Source of the DNA: Phymatolithon calcareum
Lineage: Eukaryota; Rhodophyta; Florideophyceae; Hapalidiales
Direction of reading: 5' to 3'
Assembly (NCBI GenBank): GCA_977006965.1
Contig: OZ345375.1
Span: 372,001 to 436,000, forward strand
DNA: 64,000 nucleotides
The position numbers were made by a program, and so were the translations under genes. Positions 1-10,300 of this stretch are shown here, in pieces (position 1 is the first letter of the stretch; each line of letters begins with the position of its first letter). The notes below the pieces were generated by a model. That model had not been told where the DNA came from. It searched no databases and saw only the letters and a program-made list of their open reading frames with translations.

Positions 1-77
1 CGGAGCTCTCCCCAATCTCGCATTGATATTCTCTATTGCAATGTATTGCAATCCCAATATATTGGGTTCGAGCCCTG
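1..77. mobile_element. Probable end of a hAT-type element (cut by window start)
   Basis: The segment ends in GAGCCCTG, which read inwards is CAGGGCTC, followed by AACCCAAT and two copies of ATTGCAAT. CAGGG ends with subterminal ATTGCAAT clusters are also seen in the element at 34995-35323, which has a proven 8-bp target duplication. If this is a hAT end, the target duplication would be bases 78-85; the other end lies outside the window, so it cannot be tested here. Confidence 0.4.
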
Positions 78-152
78 GATAAAAGACTCCTGTTTCAGAG
101 CCGTAGATGAATCTCGGATCTATTTGATCGATCAGAAAATGCTTCCAAAATA

Positions 153-242
153 AGCTCAAGTTTTCCTCGGGAATGATCTGCTCTCTAAAACTGAAGGCCT
201 GCAGTTTTATAGAGCAGAATATTCCCGATGAAATCTTGAGCT
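153..242. repeat. 90-bp near-perfect palindrome with no spacer
   Basis: Two 45-bp arms (153-197 and 198-242) are reverse complements with about six or seven mismatches, beginning AGCTCAAG and ending CTTGAGCT. The RNA of either strand would fold into one long hairpin. No ORF is associated with it. It could be a foldback mini-element or a small-RNA precursor; the sequence alone does not decide. Confidence 0.8.
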
Positions 243-615
243 ACAGCAAAATTAAGGTGTTGTAAGATGGCAAACTGTACCAATGGTTAACTACACCTCG
301 ACCAGCTTCATATCGATAGCAGTCGGGAGAAATTTCCTTGTTTGGCGATATTTTCCCGGTTTCTCCGGTGTCCAATTCTTTTGTCCTGGGGCGAGGAGTA
401 CTTTGTGCAAGTGCTGAGGCATGTACAGTACTGCAGCAGCAGGCTCTCTATGCGGCTATAATCACGACTGGATTCAGAAATGCATTCACGTTCAACATTC
501 GATATATCGAATGTGTAGTTTAACGAAAATCTACTCACATGATCGGCATTGATATTTCGAAATGTTTTCCGAAACTTTTCCCGAAGAGTATAATTGTGTC
601 TTATTGAGTTGCTTT

Positions 616-790
616 TAGTGACACAGAAGAGCGATTTTTAGGATTAGTGTCACTGAGCTATCGTTTCTCAGAATAGTGACACTGAAGTGCTGTTTTTCAT
701 TCTAGTGACACTGACGTGCTGTTTTTCAATTTATTGACACAGACGTGAAAGTTAGTGACAGGGAAAATATTTAGCCAATTATTATTGACA
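616..790. repeat. Minisatellite of 29-bp units (TAGTGACAC motif)
   Basis: Four adjoining 29-bp units start at 616, 645, 674 and 703, each opening with TAGTGACAC or TAGTGTCAC. Degenerate half units with ATTGACAC or TAGTGACAG continue to about 790. The third and fourth units are nearly identical; the first two are more diverged. There are no spacers, so this is not a CRISPR-like array. No gene can be recognised between 243 and 615 or between 791 and about 1520. Confidence 0.85.
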
Positions 791-1520
791 CGATTAAAAT
801 CTGTACAAATCACTAAAATGTTGTAAATGGCAGCCAAAAGCGTGGCAACATTCTGTGGTGCATTGCTGACCTCCACATGGCTCTTGAGGCATTTGAATCG
901 AAAATTTATTTTATTCAAATTGAAAAAAAAGCATTGTCAATGCCAAAAACAGAGATTGAGGTAAGACTCTATACTTAGCTTGTTAGATAGCAGGCTGGAA
1001 GCTCTTTCTGAGATGTGGGCATTCCCAAAGCCCTCGTAAAGGCACACGAAGAGCCTTTTCGCAGCTGTGTCGGAATATGCATAGATGCGGTCCCAGTAGC
1101 TTAGACGGTAATAGGATACAAGAAAGAATCCAGTGATTGCGCTTTGAGAACGGCATGTGAGATTTTACAGCAGATTTGGAGAAAACAGAGACAGAAAGCG
1201 ACGCAGAATTTTCATCTTCTTCCACTTACCCATCCGCTCAGAAGTGGAGCATATTCAGCCTGTGCTTCATTATTTTAAAAGAAAGTACACATTTTGAAGG
1301 CACAGTCGGCTCAAAATCAAGCACGGCTGTCGGAGCACTTATCGATTTTATTATCCGTGTAAGAAATCTCACTTTGAAGACACTCTGCCCTTAGTTCTCC
1401 AACTAGACCTTGATAGCCTGTACGTACGGATAACGATTGCTAGTAATCGATATATCAATGTGTAAGTGGGCCACGTTGAAACTGTCACTAGTAACTGGCC
1501 CTTCAAAAAACTGAAAATTT
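791..1520. other. No recognised gene
   Basis: Short open frames exist on both strands but none resembles a known family, carries a recognisable motif or is repeated elsewhere in the window. The segment is AT-rich and is probably decayed repeat DNA. Confidence 0.5.
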
Positions 1521-1826
1521 TTGCCAATTTGCGGCCCACAACATACAGTAGATTATCTCACTCCCTGCAATACTCAAATTTCCACAACTGAAACACAGGC
1601 AGCTGGCGGTTCAGTACGACTTTGGAAGATTTCCCCAAGTGTCTACCACACTGATGGCACATATATTTGGAAACAAAGTCAGCACATGGAGACCCTGGAT
1701 CGCAACTTGTCAGCCTATGAACTCAAGGAAGAAGACAGAGCGGCAACTGAGAAGGCACTAGATGACATTTTGCTCGTCAGCAAAAGCATCATCGAGAGTA
1801 TGCAGAATGAAGAAGACCTGTACTGA
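1521..1826 (+). pseudogene. LINE ORF2 C-terminal fragment (family B-like)
   Basis: The translation ends with HMETLDRNLSAYELKEED and then a block on the pattern TEKALDDILLVSK, closing with MQNEEDLY and a stop. The same C-terminal block occurs at 16640-16740 (minus), 24375-24560 and 55030-55210. Just upstream, in another frame, is FGRFPQVSTT, the conserved post-RT motif of these LINEs, so a frameshift lies near 1660. This is the tail of a 5'-truncated retrotransposon copy, not a host gene. Confidence 0.6.
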
Positions 1827-1980
1827 AAGACGAAGACTCACGGGAGCTCTTGCTGGGAGAGAATTACGAATCAAGAACGTTTTGAGTAGACAGAGGACTT
1901 TAGCTTAGAGAAAATCGCAAGAGCTGTCCCGTTTCACCAAGGTGAGGCTTTGGGTGCTCTCGATATAAAATGATCAAATA
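1827..1980 (+). mobile_element. LINE family D 3' end
   Basis: The segment matches the 3' ends at 5123-5279 and 34255-34387: the coding block for RLTGALAGRELRIKNVLS, then GAGCTGTCCC, AAGGTGAGGCTTTGGG and the AT-rich tail ATAAAATGATCAAATATC. It directly abuts the family B-like ORF end at 1826. It could be a separate truncated insertion or a recombinant; no target duplication is visible. Confidence 0.65.
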
Positions 1981-2337
1981 TCCCGGTTGATTATCTATTG
2001 CTGTGATGAAGCACCAATATCAAACTTTCTTACCAAAAAATGAGTTCCAATTAGTAGCCACGACAGAACTTTGTGGTGAAACGACACGAGAAAATCTGGG
2101 CCTGATTGGCTGTTCCCAGCGCTTGCTTCTTGCCTATGATTCACAGTAGGTAGAATCTGGATCCGCCACGATAAACCGGTGGAGAACTTCGGTGCGCAAG
2201 TCTTGCTGATGACCGTACTAGTCAGGATCTGATTGCAGATTATCTGTAATCAATTCTTTCTAAGATTGATGCAATCATGCAAGCGAGGATGAGTACGAAC
2301 GACTCTGCGCGTTGAGCTGGATAGACGGAGGGGACAT
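1981..2337. other. No recognised gene
   Basis: Nothing recognisable is seen between the plus-strand family D tail on the left and the minus-strand family D copy on the right. The two copies face each other across this stretch. Confidence 0.5.
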
Positions 2338-4530
2338 TTGATGATTTTATTTTGAGAGCTCCCAAAGCCTCACCTTGGAGTAACGGGACAGCTCTTGCGA
2401 TATTCTCTAAGCTAAAGTCCTCTGGCGACTCAAAACGTTCTTGATTCGTAATTCTCTCCTAACAAGAGCTCCTCTGAGTCTCTTGCACTCAAACTCAATT
2501 TCTGTGTACATCTCTGACGACGCTAGTGTCTATTTTACGGAAATTTTCCCTCAATTAAGGGAATAAGATTCATTTAATTTTTTGCACATGAAAGCTTCTC
2601 GCTATCAAGCGCATCAACAGCGCCAAGGTCATAGAGGTCTTCAGCATGCTTAGTCAAACAGTTCCTAACAGCAGAAGTGTCGCTAATGTATATTGTGGCA
2701 CTATCAAGCGCATTACATGGGGAGGACAGAACGGTCCAGGTCTTGCATTTTCAAGCTCTGCAGTTGTTTTGCACAACAAAAGTAGCCATCATGACCTCTG
2801 CAGTCATCCTTTTATTTTTCTTAGGGTAACGTGGCGTCCAACACTGCTCTCGACTGCAAATGTACGCTCTGGTGCGACTGAACGTCAACAAGTAATGCGC
2901 GTGCCAAATGCTCTCGATGAGCTGCTCGCCCGGCACTTCACAAAACCTTCGCAGCGTCATTTGCTGCCGGCACTCTGCATGGGCACCAGAGAATAACAGC
3001 AAGCTAACAACATAGAAAATCGCCAGAAGAGTTAGATGACCCCTATGAACTATAGGCCCACTTGTTGAATCTCTGCAGAGTCAGGACTCATCAAGTATGA
3101 ATCCGCACATGCAATGCGCCTTATACCGACATACGCCGCCACAAGGCAGCACAGAACTGCCATTACGTGGGCCATCTCGCCTTCAAAATCTCTATGACAC
3201 AGTGTGCTTTCTGTGGTCATTCAAGGGATCGACTGAATCTTGACCGAGCGACCAGCGGTACTGCACAGAATATATTTTGCCTAATTCACTTGATTGCACT
3301 CTTAATGAAATCAATCGGAGGTATTCGGCCACGTCATCCCTGTTTTTGCAGAAGAAGGGCCGGGAAATATTTCTTCGGCCTGGTAGACTTCCAGAAAGCG
3401 CTCTCAGCGCCGAACTCAACTTTTGCCATGAGGACGAGTATTTTAAAAACCTAATTGGCTCTGTCAGTGCAGTCTCTTTTTGACCCTTTCTTCTTAGCTT
3501 AACGGACGTCCAAGCAGCAAGTTTTCCCAGGAAACTTGGGGAAACATCGTCACCACGCAATCGTACTTCGAATGAAGTCCAGTAGCACAGTTCTCGGATG
3601 AGAAGTCTCCGTTTAGAGTGCGAAGTTTCTACAACTGAGAGGAAAATCGTCCCTAGAACGGACATAGATTCCGGTTGTACCTTGGCACCCAATGAGCGCT
3701 AGTATTCGTCTCGCGCTCGAGCGTGATGACATCAAGTTCGCGGTGCGATGATTGGTCCCAAGGGCCCTGTAAGACTTAGGCGAGAGAGCTCGGAAGAGGG
3801 CGTTTAGAGCTTCTGAAGGTTGTCTCGAAGTCTTTGTGCCCTTGTGAGGAGCATGTGATCGCGACTGTAGACTATAAACAGGCGTTTTGCGATGAAGATG
3901 GGCAAGGATGATCACTGTAAGCAGGCCTGGGCGGTACCGCGCTTTTGCCTGTGTTGGCTCGGTTCAAGCGGCTCAGCGTCTGGAATGTCATCGTTAGCGT
4001 TCTTTGCCTTGACGTAGACAATATGGACTGTCTTAATCGTAGTCTTCTTCAAAGGATGACGAATTAAGACCCATTTCACGCAATGTGATATACAAGCGCG
4101 ACCATTGATTATTCCCCGAGTACATTCTGAGCCATACCACCCATCTTTTTTGACTTCGAAAAGGCTCCGCGTGGTTTGGAGCACTGTGCGAGACCGGTTA
4201 CCGATGCTTCCTTCGTGTGTACTGATGTACCGACCGCGCGCGGGCGGTGCTTTTCTCCTGGAATGGCAGGTCTGGTACTTCTGAGTGGCCAACATATTTT
4301 CGTTGCTAGCGCAGAACGAAGCGAATTTAAGGTAGTATTGTGGATACTCCTCGAACAGAACATAAGCCAGGCTTTACGAATATGGCATGAGCGATCTGTT
4401 TCGAATTTGTTTTATGGATTTTTTCGAGCTTTCAAATCGCCCCTCAATTGAGGGGGTTCGTAAAATAGACACTAGAGTACGCTGTAAGGCGACTAGATCG
4501 ATCACTGCGGTGAGCATGCGTTACACGTTA
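2338..4530 (-). mobile_element. LINE family D C-terminal copy split by a mariner-like element
   Basis: The reverse strand carries the family D 3' end: tail at 2338-2400, RELRIKNVL coding block, and upstream TEIEFECKRLTGALVGREL up to 2523. Coding continues at 4475-4530 with MLTAVIDLVALQRTLAS. The copy is interrupted by a 1947-bp insertion (2526-4472). The intact paralogue at 5036-5279 shows the uninterrupted order, so the break is an insertion and not the family structure. Confidence 0.7.
2526..4472 (-). mobile_element. Tc1/mariner-like DNA transposon, degraded
   Basis: Inverted ends GTGTCTATTTTACG lie at 2526 and, reversed, at 4459-4472. Both are followed inwards by a CCTCAATT(G/A)AGGG palindrome. 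TA dinucleotides flank both ends (2524-2525 and 4473-4474), the target duplication expected of the Tc1/mariner superfamily. Minus-strand open stretches at 3192-3692, 3912-4295 and 4109-4363 overlap in different frames and look like a broken transposase; the same pieces recur in the copies at 53361-54896, 56110-56796 and 61137-61555. No catalytic DDE/D triad can be assembled with confidence, so the superfamily is called from the ends. Confidence 0.7.
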
Positions 4531-5279
4531 CTTCAATGACAAATCGATTGCTCTCGGCAATCGAGTCGGCAGAGGGCTTGTTCTACAATAATGTTTTCGG
4601 AAAGTATGCCGAACACCGCCGGGACTGAATGCGAGTTCTGTGCCGACTGGGACCACCAATGATGAGGAGACGTCATCAAGCAGAAAAGTTTGCATTAATC
4701 CTGGTAAGACACACAAAGCGCCTTGAAGAAACAGAAGAGTGCGTTGGAAGAGATGAGGACGTAAAGGAAGCAATGAAGGATATTGAATATCTCAAGATGT
4801 ATGAAGACTTGCGACAAGCCCTTCAGAAAGCCCAGGAGGGACCTGTCACGAAGAAGAGGAGGAGAGAAGAAACAATTAAGGTATGGGAAAAGGAAGAAGA
4901 AGGCAGATCAATGAAGATTCCTATTTAAGGCAAGCTACCAGGGATTCTTTACATAGGGGAAAGAACAACATGTCTAAGGTGCCTAAGCTTGACATTTAAC
5001 CGAGCACCTCTTTGGAGGAAATCAGTGTTGGGTACTTACTGTGGGATTACCGCGGTGATCGATCTAGCGGCCTCACAATGTACTCTAGCGTCACCGAAGA
5101 TGAGTACATAAATTGAGTTTGAGTGCAAGAGACTCACAGGAGCTCTTGTTGGAAGAGAATTAAGAATCAAGAACGTTTTGAGCAGCCAGATGACTTTAGC
5201 GTAGAGATTATGCAAGAGCTGCCCCGTTACTCCAAGGTGAGGCATTGGGAGCTCTCAAAAATAAAATCATCAAATATCT
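4531..5279 (+). mobile_element. LINE family D, 5'-truncated copy
   Basis: Translation gives the post-RT region: AEGLFYNNVFGKYAEHRRD, a TGA stop, MRVLCRLGPPMMRRRHQAE, then DVKEAMKDIEYLKMYEDL, a TAA at 4926, and the C-terminal block ITAVIDLAASQCTLAS and CKRLTGALVGRELRIKN. The same order is seen in the minus-strand copy at 11327-11734. The 3' end is GGGAGCTCTCAAAAATAAAATC. Two in-frame stops and a TAA inside the MST block make this a dead copy. It was inserted into another family D copy on the minus strand, which resumes at 5280. Confidence 0.75.
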
Positions 5280-5379
5280 CTATCACAGCGGTAATCCAAA
5301 AGCAGGCATCCAATACTGATTTTCTCCAAAGGGGTTCTCGGTTGAATTTCAACCTTAGGCAACTTAAACGTATTGTTCT
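5280..5379 (-). mobile_element. LINE family D minus copy, left part
   Basis: Read on the minus strand this encodes RLSCLRLKFNREPL and then a block resembling ITAVIEI, the family D C-terminal domain. It continues across the copia insertion to 11322-11734, where the same reading ends in ILYIRERT. Joining the two sides at the 5-bp duplication GTTCT restores the family D order, which shows that copia 1 inserted into this copy. Confidence 0.7.
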
Positions 5380-5697
5380 TGTTGAAATCGAATGGAACCA
5401 ATGATCGTTCGGGAAGAAGACAGGAATGTTATTGGTGAAGATTTAATTGATTTTTAGAATATATGATTCGAGCCGTAATGACCATTGAAATATTAGACTG
5501 CTCCCGGCAGCGCCGGGGGAGAAAAAGGAAGGGGGGAGGGGGAGAGATAAACCAGCGAGTTTGAAGGTCTCGGATTTCTGGGCTACGCGCGCGCGTCCAG
5601 ACGACAGCTACCTGTGGCCGCTCGGTGCGGCGGCACGAGGGATATCTACAACTGTGTGTCTTTGGGCTGTGTCCCTCTGTGCGGCGTGGTTTTAACA
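5380..5697 (+). repeat. Copia 1 5' LTR
   Basis: Starts TGTTGAAATCGAATGG and ends TTTTAACA. It contains a poly-purine patch (GGAAGGGGGGAGGGGG) and a GCGCGCGCG run. It matches 11004-11321 base for base as far as I can read. The gag reading frame is open back into the LTR to about 5614, but there is no need to start there. Confidence 0.95.
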
Positions 5698-5710
5698 GTT
5701 ATGGGCCCAG
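5698..5710 (+). promoter_or_regulatory. Primer-binding site for an internal initiator tRNA-Met fragment
   Basis: GTTATGGGCCCAG directly follows the 5' LTR. It is complementary to the anticodon stem-loop region of eukaryotic initiator tRNA-Met (CTGGGCCCATAAC), not to its 3' end. Priming from an internally cleaved initiator tRNA is the established mechanism of Drosophila copia. The candidate gag ATG at 5701 lies inside this site. Confidence 0.85.
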
Positions 5711-7233
5711 GTCAAAGCTTCCGCGGCGCCGGAAGGAGGTCCTGGATGAGAACAAGGAAGCCCGGTGTTGTTCCCATACTCGATGACTCGGTCGAGCCAA
5801 GAGCGTACAGGAGGGCGGTGGTCGACTGGATCAAGTTCCAAGACTTGGCCGAGAAGACGTCGGACAAACGATTGTCGTTCGGCCAGCAAGTGTTTGCCAT
5901 CCTCACCAACATCAGCCGAGGTGCAGGCTACCGCCTAGAACATGTCTCTGACTACGTACACGCGGAGATGGACCGCGAAGAATTCGGCACAGTCATTGAC
6001 TACATCCTGAACGCCCTTGACCCATTGGACAAGGAGACCGCATTCTTAGACACGGCGAAGTCTTGGAAAAACCCTATGGTCAAGTCGCATGGGAGGAAAG
6101 AGATGTTCGACGACTATTGGCAGTCGTTCAGCGGGTTGTGCACGCAATACGCCTACTCGCGTGGTGAAGCTGCGCAATCACCGGACGTACAAGAGTTACT
6201 CGCGCTTCTGTGCGTGTTGAACGCTAAACTGGACCGGACGGAGTTCACATGGGCGCTACAGAATGCAATGCAGTACCAGAAGGGTCTCTTGACGAATAAA
6301 GATCCTCTTTCGGTGGCAAGTAGGGCGCGAGGTCGTCGCGAAGGACCGCAGTCTGCTACAGGAGCGCTTAGCCAGGTGTCGCGTCGACGTGACAATGAAC
6401 ATCCCGTTGCGTCGTTAGTCGAGGACAGTGGTGCGAGTGAGGCCGATGCGGCTATCGAGCAGACATCGACGAGGGTCGTTACGGCCATAGACATCGCGGC
6501 AAGCCTGGGGTTACGACTGGGTGACCTTAATCGACGGTCTGGAAACGCTGCTGATGCCTTGGAAGACGTGTCGACAGCCCTGGATGCGTTAGGCGAAGGA
6601 GTTCTTGATCCGAGCGTCCGAATCAAGGTTCAAGAGGCGCAAGCAGCATTGCAGGCGAATAAGAGGAGCCTATCGGACGCTGAAGACCTCAAGAAGCAAT
6701 TGGAAACGTTGTCAGAGCCGCAACGCGTTGAAAGGTCGTCATCTTCTTCAACATCGGATGAGCCAGCAATATTCACGATGGAGGCGGTACGAATCGCGCT
6801 CCGTCGTCTAGACCACGGTGAGTCCGCAGCGAAGGCTCATGTGAAGCAAGATTACCCGCAGAAGAAGAGCTCTACATCAGCAACGACGACGCATTCGAAG
6901 ACGACAACGGGGAAAAAGAAAGGCCCGTGTTGGATCTGCAAAGGTGAACACTTCGCATTCGAGAATCCAAAGTGCAAGGAGGCACACGCAAAGAAGCATC
7001 AAGATCGAAAGAAAAGCCAGCAGTCCGAGTTTCCACCGAAGAACAAGGATGGAACCACAAGTCATCAAAGCTGGCAGAAAGCATCGAGATACTGTATACC
7101 TCGATGGCAACGCATGCAGAGGAAGTATTCCATGCAGAGGATGACAGCCGTTCGATCATCGTTGACGGTGGTGCGAAGGGTTCTGTCGTCGGCGAGAGGA
7201 ATTACGTTCGTCTTTGCGCTACGATCGGGGTGA
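5701..7233 (+). CDS. Copia 1 Gag
   Basis: The structural protein that packages element RNA. The first ATG after the LTR is at 5701 within the primer site; a second in-frame ATG at 5746 gives MRTRKPGVVPILDD. The protein is about 500 residues. Residues 1-200 look like a copia Gag helical region. Residues 280-360 are rich in A, D, E and Q and could form coiled coil. A zinc-knuckle-like CWICKGEHFAFENPKC lies near residue 407, spaced C-X2-C-X3-H-X7-C, longer than the usual C-X2-C-X4-H-X4-C. After about 7035 this frame stops resembling the family and the protease continues in another frame. Confidence 0.85.
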   Translation: MGPGQSFRGAGRRSWMRTRKPGVVPILDDSVEPRAYRRAVVDWIKFQDLAEKTSDKRLSFGQQVFAILTNISRGAGYRLEHVSDYVHAEMDREEFGTVIDYILNALDPLDKETAFLDTAKSWKNPMVKSHGRKEMFDDYWQSFSGLCTQYAYSRGEAAQSPDVQELLALLCVLNAKLDRTEFTWALQNAMQYQKGLLTNKDPLSVASRARGRREGPQSATGALSQVSRRRDNEHPVASLVEDSGASEADAAIEQTSTRVVTAIDIAASLGLRLGDLNRRSGNAADALEDVSTALDALGEGVLDPSVRIKVQEAQAALQANKRSLSDAEDLKKQLETLSEPQRVERSSSSSTSDEPAIFTMEAVRIALRRLDHGESAAKAHVKQDYPQKKSSTSATTTHSKTTTGKKKGPCWICKGEHFAFENPKCKEAHAKKHQDRKKSQQSEFPPKNKDGTTSHQSWQKASRYCIPRWQRMQRKYSMQRMTAVRSSLTVVRRVLSSARGITFVFALRSG

Positions 7234-7340
7234 GACCCAGGTTCGAACCGCGAAAATGGCGACCCGAAATATCATGCGTTTGGTACGCAAGAGAACGGGT
7301 CAAAACCAGAGAGGATCATCGCTCGTTGTACACTACCACT
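7036..7340 (+). pseudogene. Copia 1 protease region, out of frame with gag and pol
   Basis: The frame one base behind gag reads VSTEEQGWNHKSSK and then SRSIIVDGGAKGSVVGERN, where IIVDGGA matches the copia aspartic protease site (usual form IIDSGA). The frame is open from 6972 to 7373, but the relevant part runs from about 7036 to 7340. The pol frame then resumes with GEWIPIKAFVVDGDVPFLM. Two opposite frame changes bracket about 300 bases. They may be compensating indels, assembly errors or, less likely, recoding sites. Confidence 0.6.
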
Positions 7341-10300
7341 CCCGGCTGGACGCGGGGAGTGGATACCGATTAAGGCGTTCGTGGTGGACGGCGATGTTCC
7401 TTTCCTGATGGCGAAGGATACCTTGCAGGAGTTCAACGGTGTAGAGCGGCACAAGCGCGAAGAACTATCCATGGATTATGGGCGCCGTACGGTCACGATA
7501 CCGTCACCGGTGTCAAAGGAAGATGGACATGCACGCATCTGGTTATCGAACAAAACCGTCATGATGAACGTGGCTGAGTCGATGTTTACGGAGGTAGGTG
7601 ACAGCTCAACCGAACACAAATTACCGCAAACCCAGAGGTTGCAAGAATTGCTTCGCAAGGTGCACAATCGCACACACTTGCGCGGACGGTCAATGGAGCT
7701 GTTGATCAAGAGGGCTGGCAAGTGGCAACCGTGGATGACCGCATACATCGAGAAGTTGGTCGAAGAATGTGACGTATGCCTTCGCACGGGAGATCCAGAG
7801 CCCAACAAGAAGTTTAGCGTGAGAAAGCTTGAGCGCAACTTCAACGAGCGGGTGTACTTCGACATCATGTACTGGAAGAAGAAAATGATTCTCCACATGG
7901 TAGAAAGTGCCACAGGGTTCTCGGAGATGTGTGTCATTCGCACGAGAGAACTCAGTGCGATCATCCGTGAGTTGGAAAACGCGTGGTGTCTAGGCCATGG
8001 TGATCCAGTGGAGATAGTCGCCGATCAGGAGTTCGAGAAGCGTCCTATTGTGGACTGGGCCGCTCAGCGCGGCACAAAGTTCAGTCCTGTGCCGGCAAGA
8101 CGCCACGGTAAGGCAGGCGTGGTCGAGCGCAAGAACAGGGTCGTGAAGGACGTTCTTGAGAAACTGGATGCCGATCCGAATCAGCGAGGGAAGCCGTTCA
8201 AGGACAAGGTGGTGAACGCTGGGTACATAAGCAACATAATGTACGGCAACAGGGTGGCGTCCTCGTTTGAACTTGCACGCAGGTACACGCCATCAGTTGA
8301 CGGCACGGGACAGAAGTTCGTGTCGAAGGAGTACTTGGCTGCATACAAAGCCATGGAAGCACGAAGGCTTCTAGCTCGCATTGTCAAGTCGCGACCTAGT
8401 CCGCAAAGGAAGGACATCACGGTCGGCGAGCAGGTATTGGTCTTACTTCCCGGAGGCAGTCGCCCTCGTGGCCACTGGGAAGAACACCCTGTCGAGGAGG
8501 TCAGCGCCGATGGTGCCGTGGTGGTTGGGAAAGGACGATACCGGAAGGTGATAGCGCCCGAAGACGTTCGGAAATTCCCCGGCAATGAGATCGCATCAGC
8601 GGTGCTCAGGGCTCAACATGGGGTGCCAGCAAAGGACACTGGACATCGACGGGCGCCAAGAAAGACGAGTGCTCAGGATATGTCGGTGACCTCAGTTAGT
8701 GACGACGAAAGCAGCGAAGATGAGGCCCTCGATATCAGTGGAAGTCCAGTAAAAGAGGCTGAAGAATCCGGAGGGGGAGTTGCAGAGCACGACGAGGGAG
8801 ACAGTGCCAATTTCGGAAGTCAACCGGCATCTATTTCCGCAATTACGCCTGCAGTGGAGCCTACTATTGATGTCGAATCCGCTGGGCAAACAGCCCCAAA
8901 AATTGACACAATCCGGAAATCGGTACAATTGGACCCGACAGTCCAAGAGGATTCGGAAGAACCAGTGGTTCGGAGGAGCTCTAGGGTGAGCAGACCTCCG
9001 GATAGACTGAAAATGATGGCGATGTTCATTATGAAGGAGGCGGACAGAGACCGCGCAGAACAAGCGGTGCTCGAAGAGACATACAACCAATTTCGAAACG
9101 TCCGCTTCTATGCAAGAGAAGCACCGTGGATTCCCAAGCCAGTAATGTGCAAGGCGGAGGAGGCAGAGTTGGAGAAGAACTGGTACGCGAACATTCAGGA
9201 GGTAGACACAAGAGAGTTACCGAAGGAGGCCAACCTCATTGGTTCTCACTTCGTGTACAACGTCAATACAGACACAGTCGAAGGGGGTGCGAGGCGCTTC
9301 AAGTTGAAAGCACGCTTGTGTGTCCATGGGAACCGCGATAACGAGAAAGACTCTCTCCGCACGGATGCGGCAGTAGTGTCTCACGAAGGGTTCCGGTTGA
9401 CATACACCGTAGCGTCCCAATTCGGCCTTATACTTGGGAAGGGTGACATCTCGGGCGCATACCCGCAAAGCGGGAAGGCCATGCGAAAGATCTTCGTCAT
9501 GCCGCCGAGGTCAATTTCGAAACCGTGCAAGGTTTGGTTGCTCTTGGTGACCTTCTACGGTATAGTTACCGCCGGACGGAAGTGGCAACGCGCATCGGAT
9601 GAGCTCTTAACTAACGGCCTCGGCCTCGAAGTGGTGATAGGCATGCCGCAATTATTTCGGCACGAGGTTAAAGGGACACTGCAAATATTGGTGGCGAAGT
9701 ACGTCGATGATATGTTGGTCGCGGCACGGACGACCCTTGTGCTCGAAAAGGCACGCGACGCCATCTCGCAGACGTTCAATGTCGGACATTGGGCGCAGAC
9801 AGCAGAGGAGATGAACATTAACTCCACGGAAGTCACACAGACGCCGACGACCATCGGGGTGAAGATGCCATCTCTTGCGAAGGAGATCGAACCAATAGTG
9901 TTGTTGCCAGCACGTCGCAAGCAAATCTCCGAAGTAGCGACAGTGCTTGAGGTGAAAGCCGTGCGCACAATCGCCGGCAAGCTTGGGTATCTCGGAGTGG
10001 CATGTTCACATATCGCAGCGTTCGCGGCAAGCTACTTGCAGCAGTGTGTGCCAGGGTTGACGGTCGGGGCATTGAAAGCCTTGAACGGAGTAATCAGAGA
10101 CACGGCCCGTCGACAACACGCCATACAGTACATCCAACCGACTATGATGGAGCGGGAGCAAGCGCACATACTTGCGTTTAGTGACGCAGGCTATCCGCAC
10201 GAAAAACGGAAGAGTGTGGCACAGGAAGGTTGCATCGTTGGAATAGCGTTCGGTGCAAAGGCCGGGAGTAAGTTCCACACCCTGGCTTGGCTGTCCAGGA

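Noticed and set aside
55-85. GGGTTCGAGCCC resembling a tRNA T-arm.
   Set aside because: No matching acceptor, D-arm or anticodon arm precedes it. It is explained better as a hAT terminus.
616-731. Regular 29-bp repeats suggesting a CRISPR array.
   Set aside because: The units are contiguous without spacers and degenerate outwards, and the DNA is eukaryotic. It is a minisatellite.
5044-5296. An inverted repeat GGATTACCGC...GCGGTAATCC around the LINE D 3' end.
   Set aside because: It results from a plus-strand LINE D copy lying next to a minus-strand LINE D copy, not from an element with terminal repeats.
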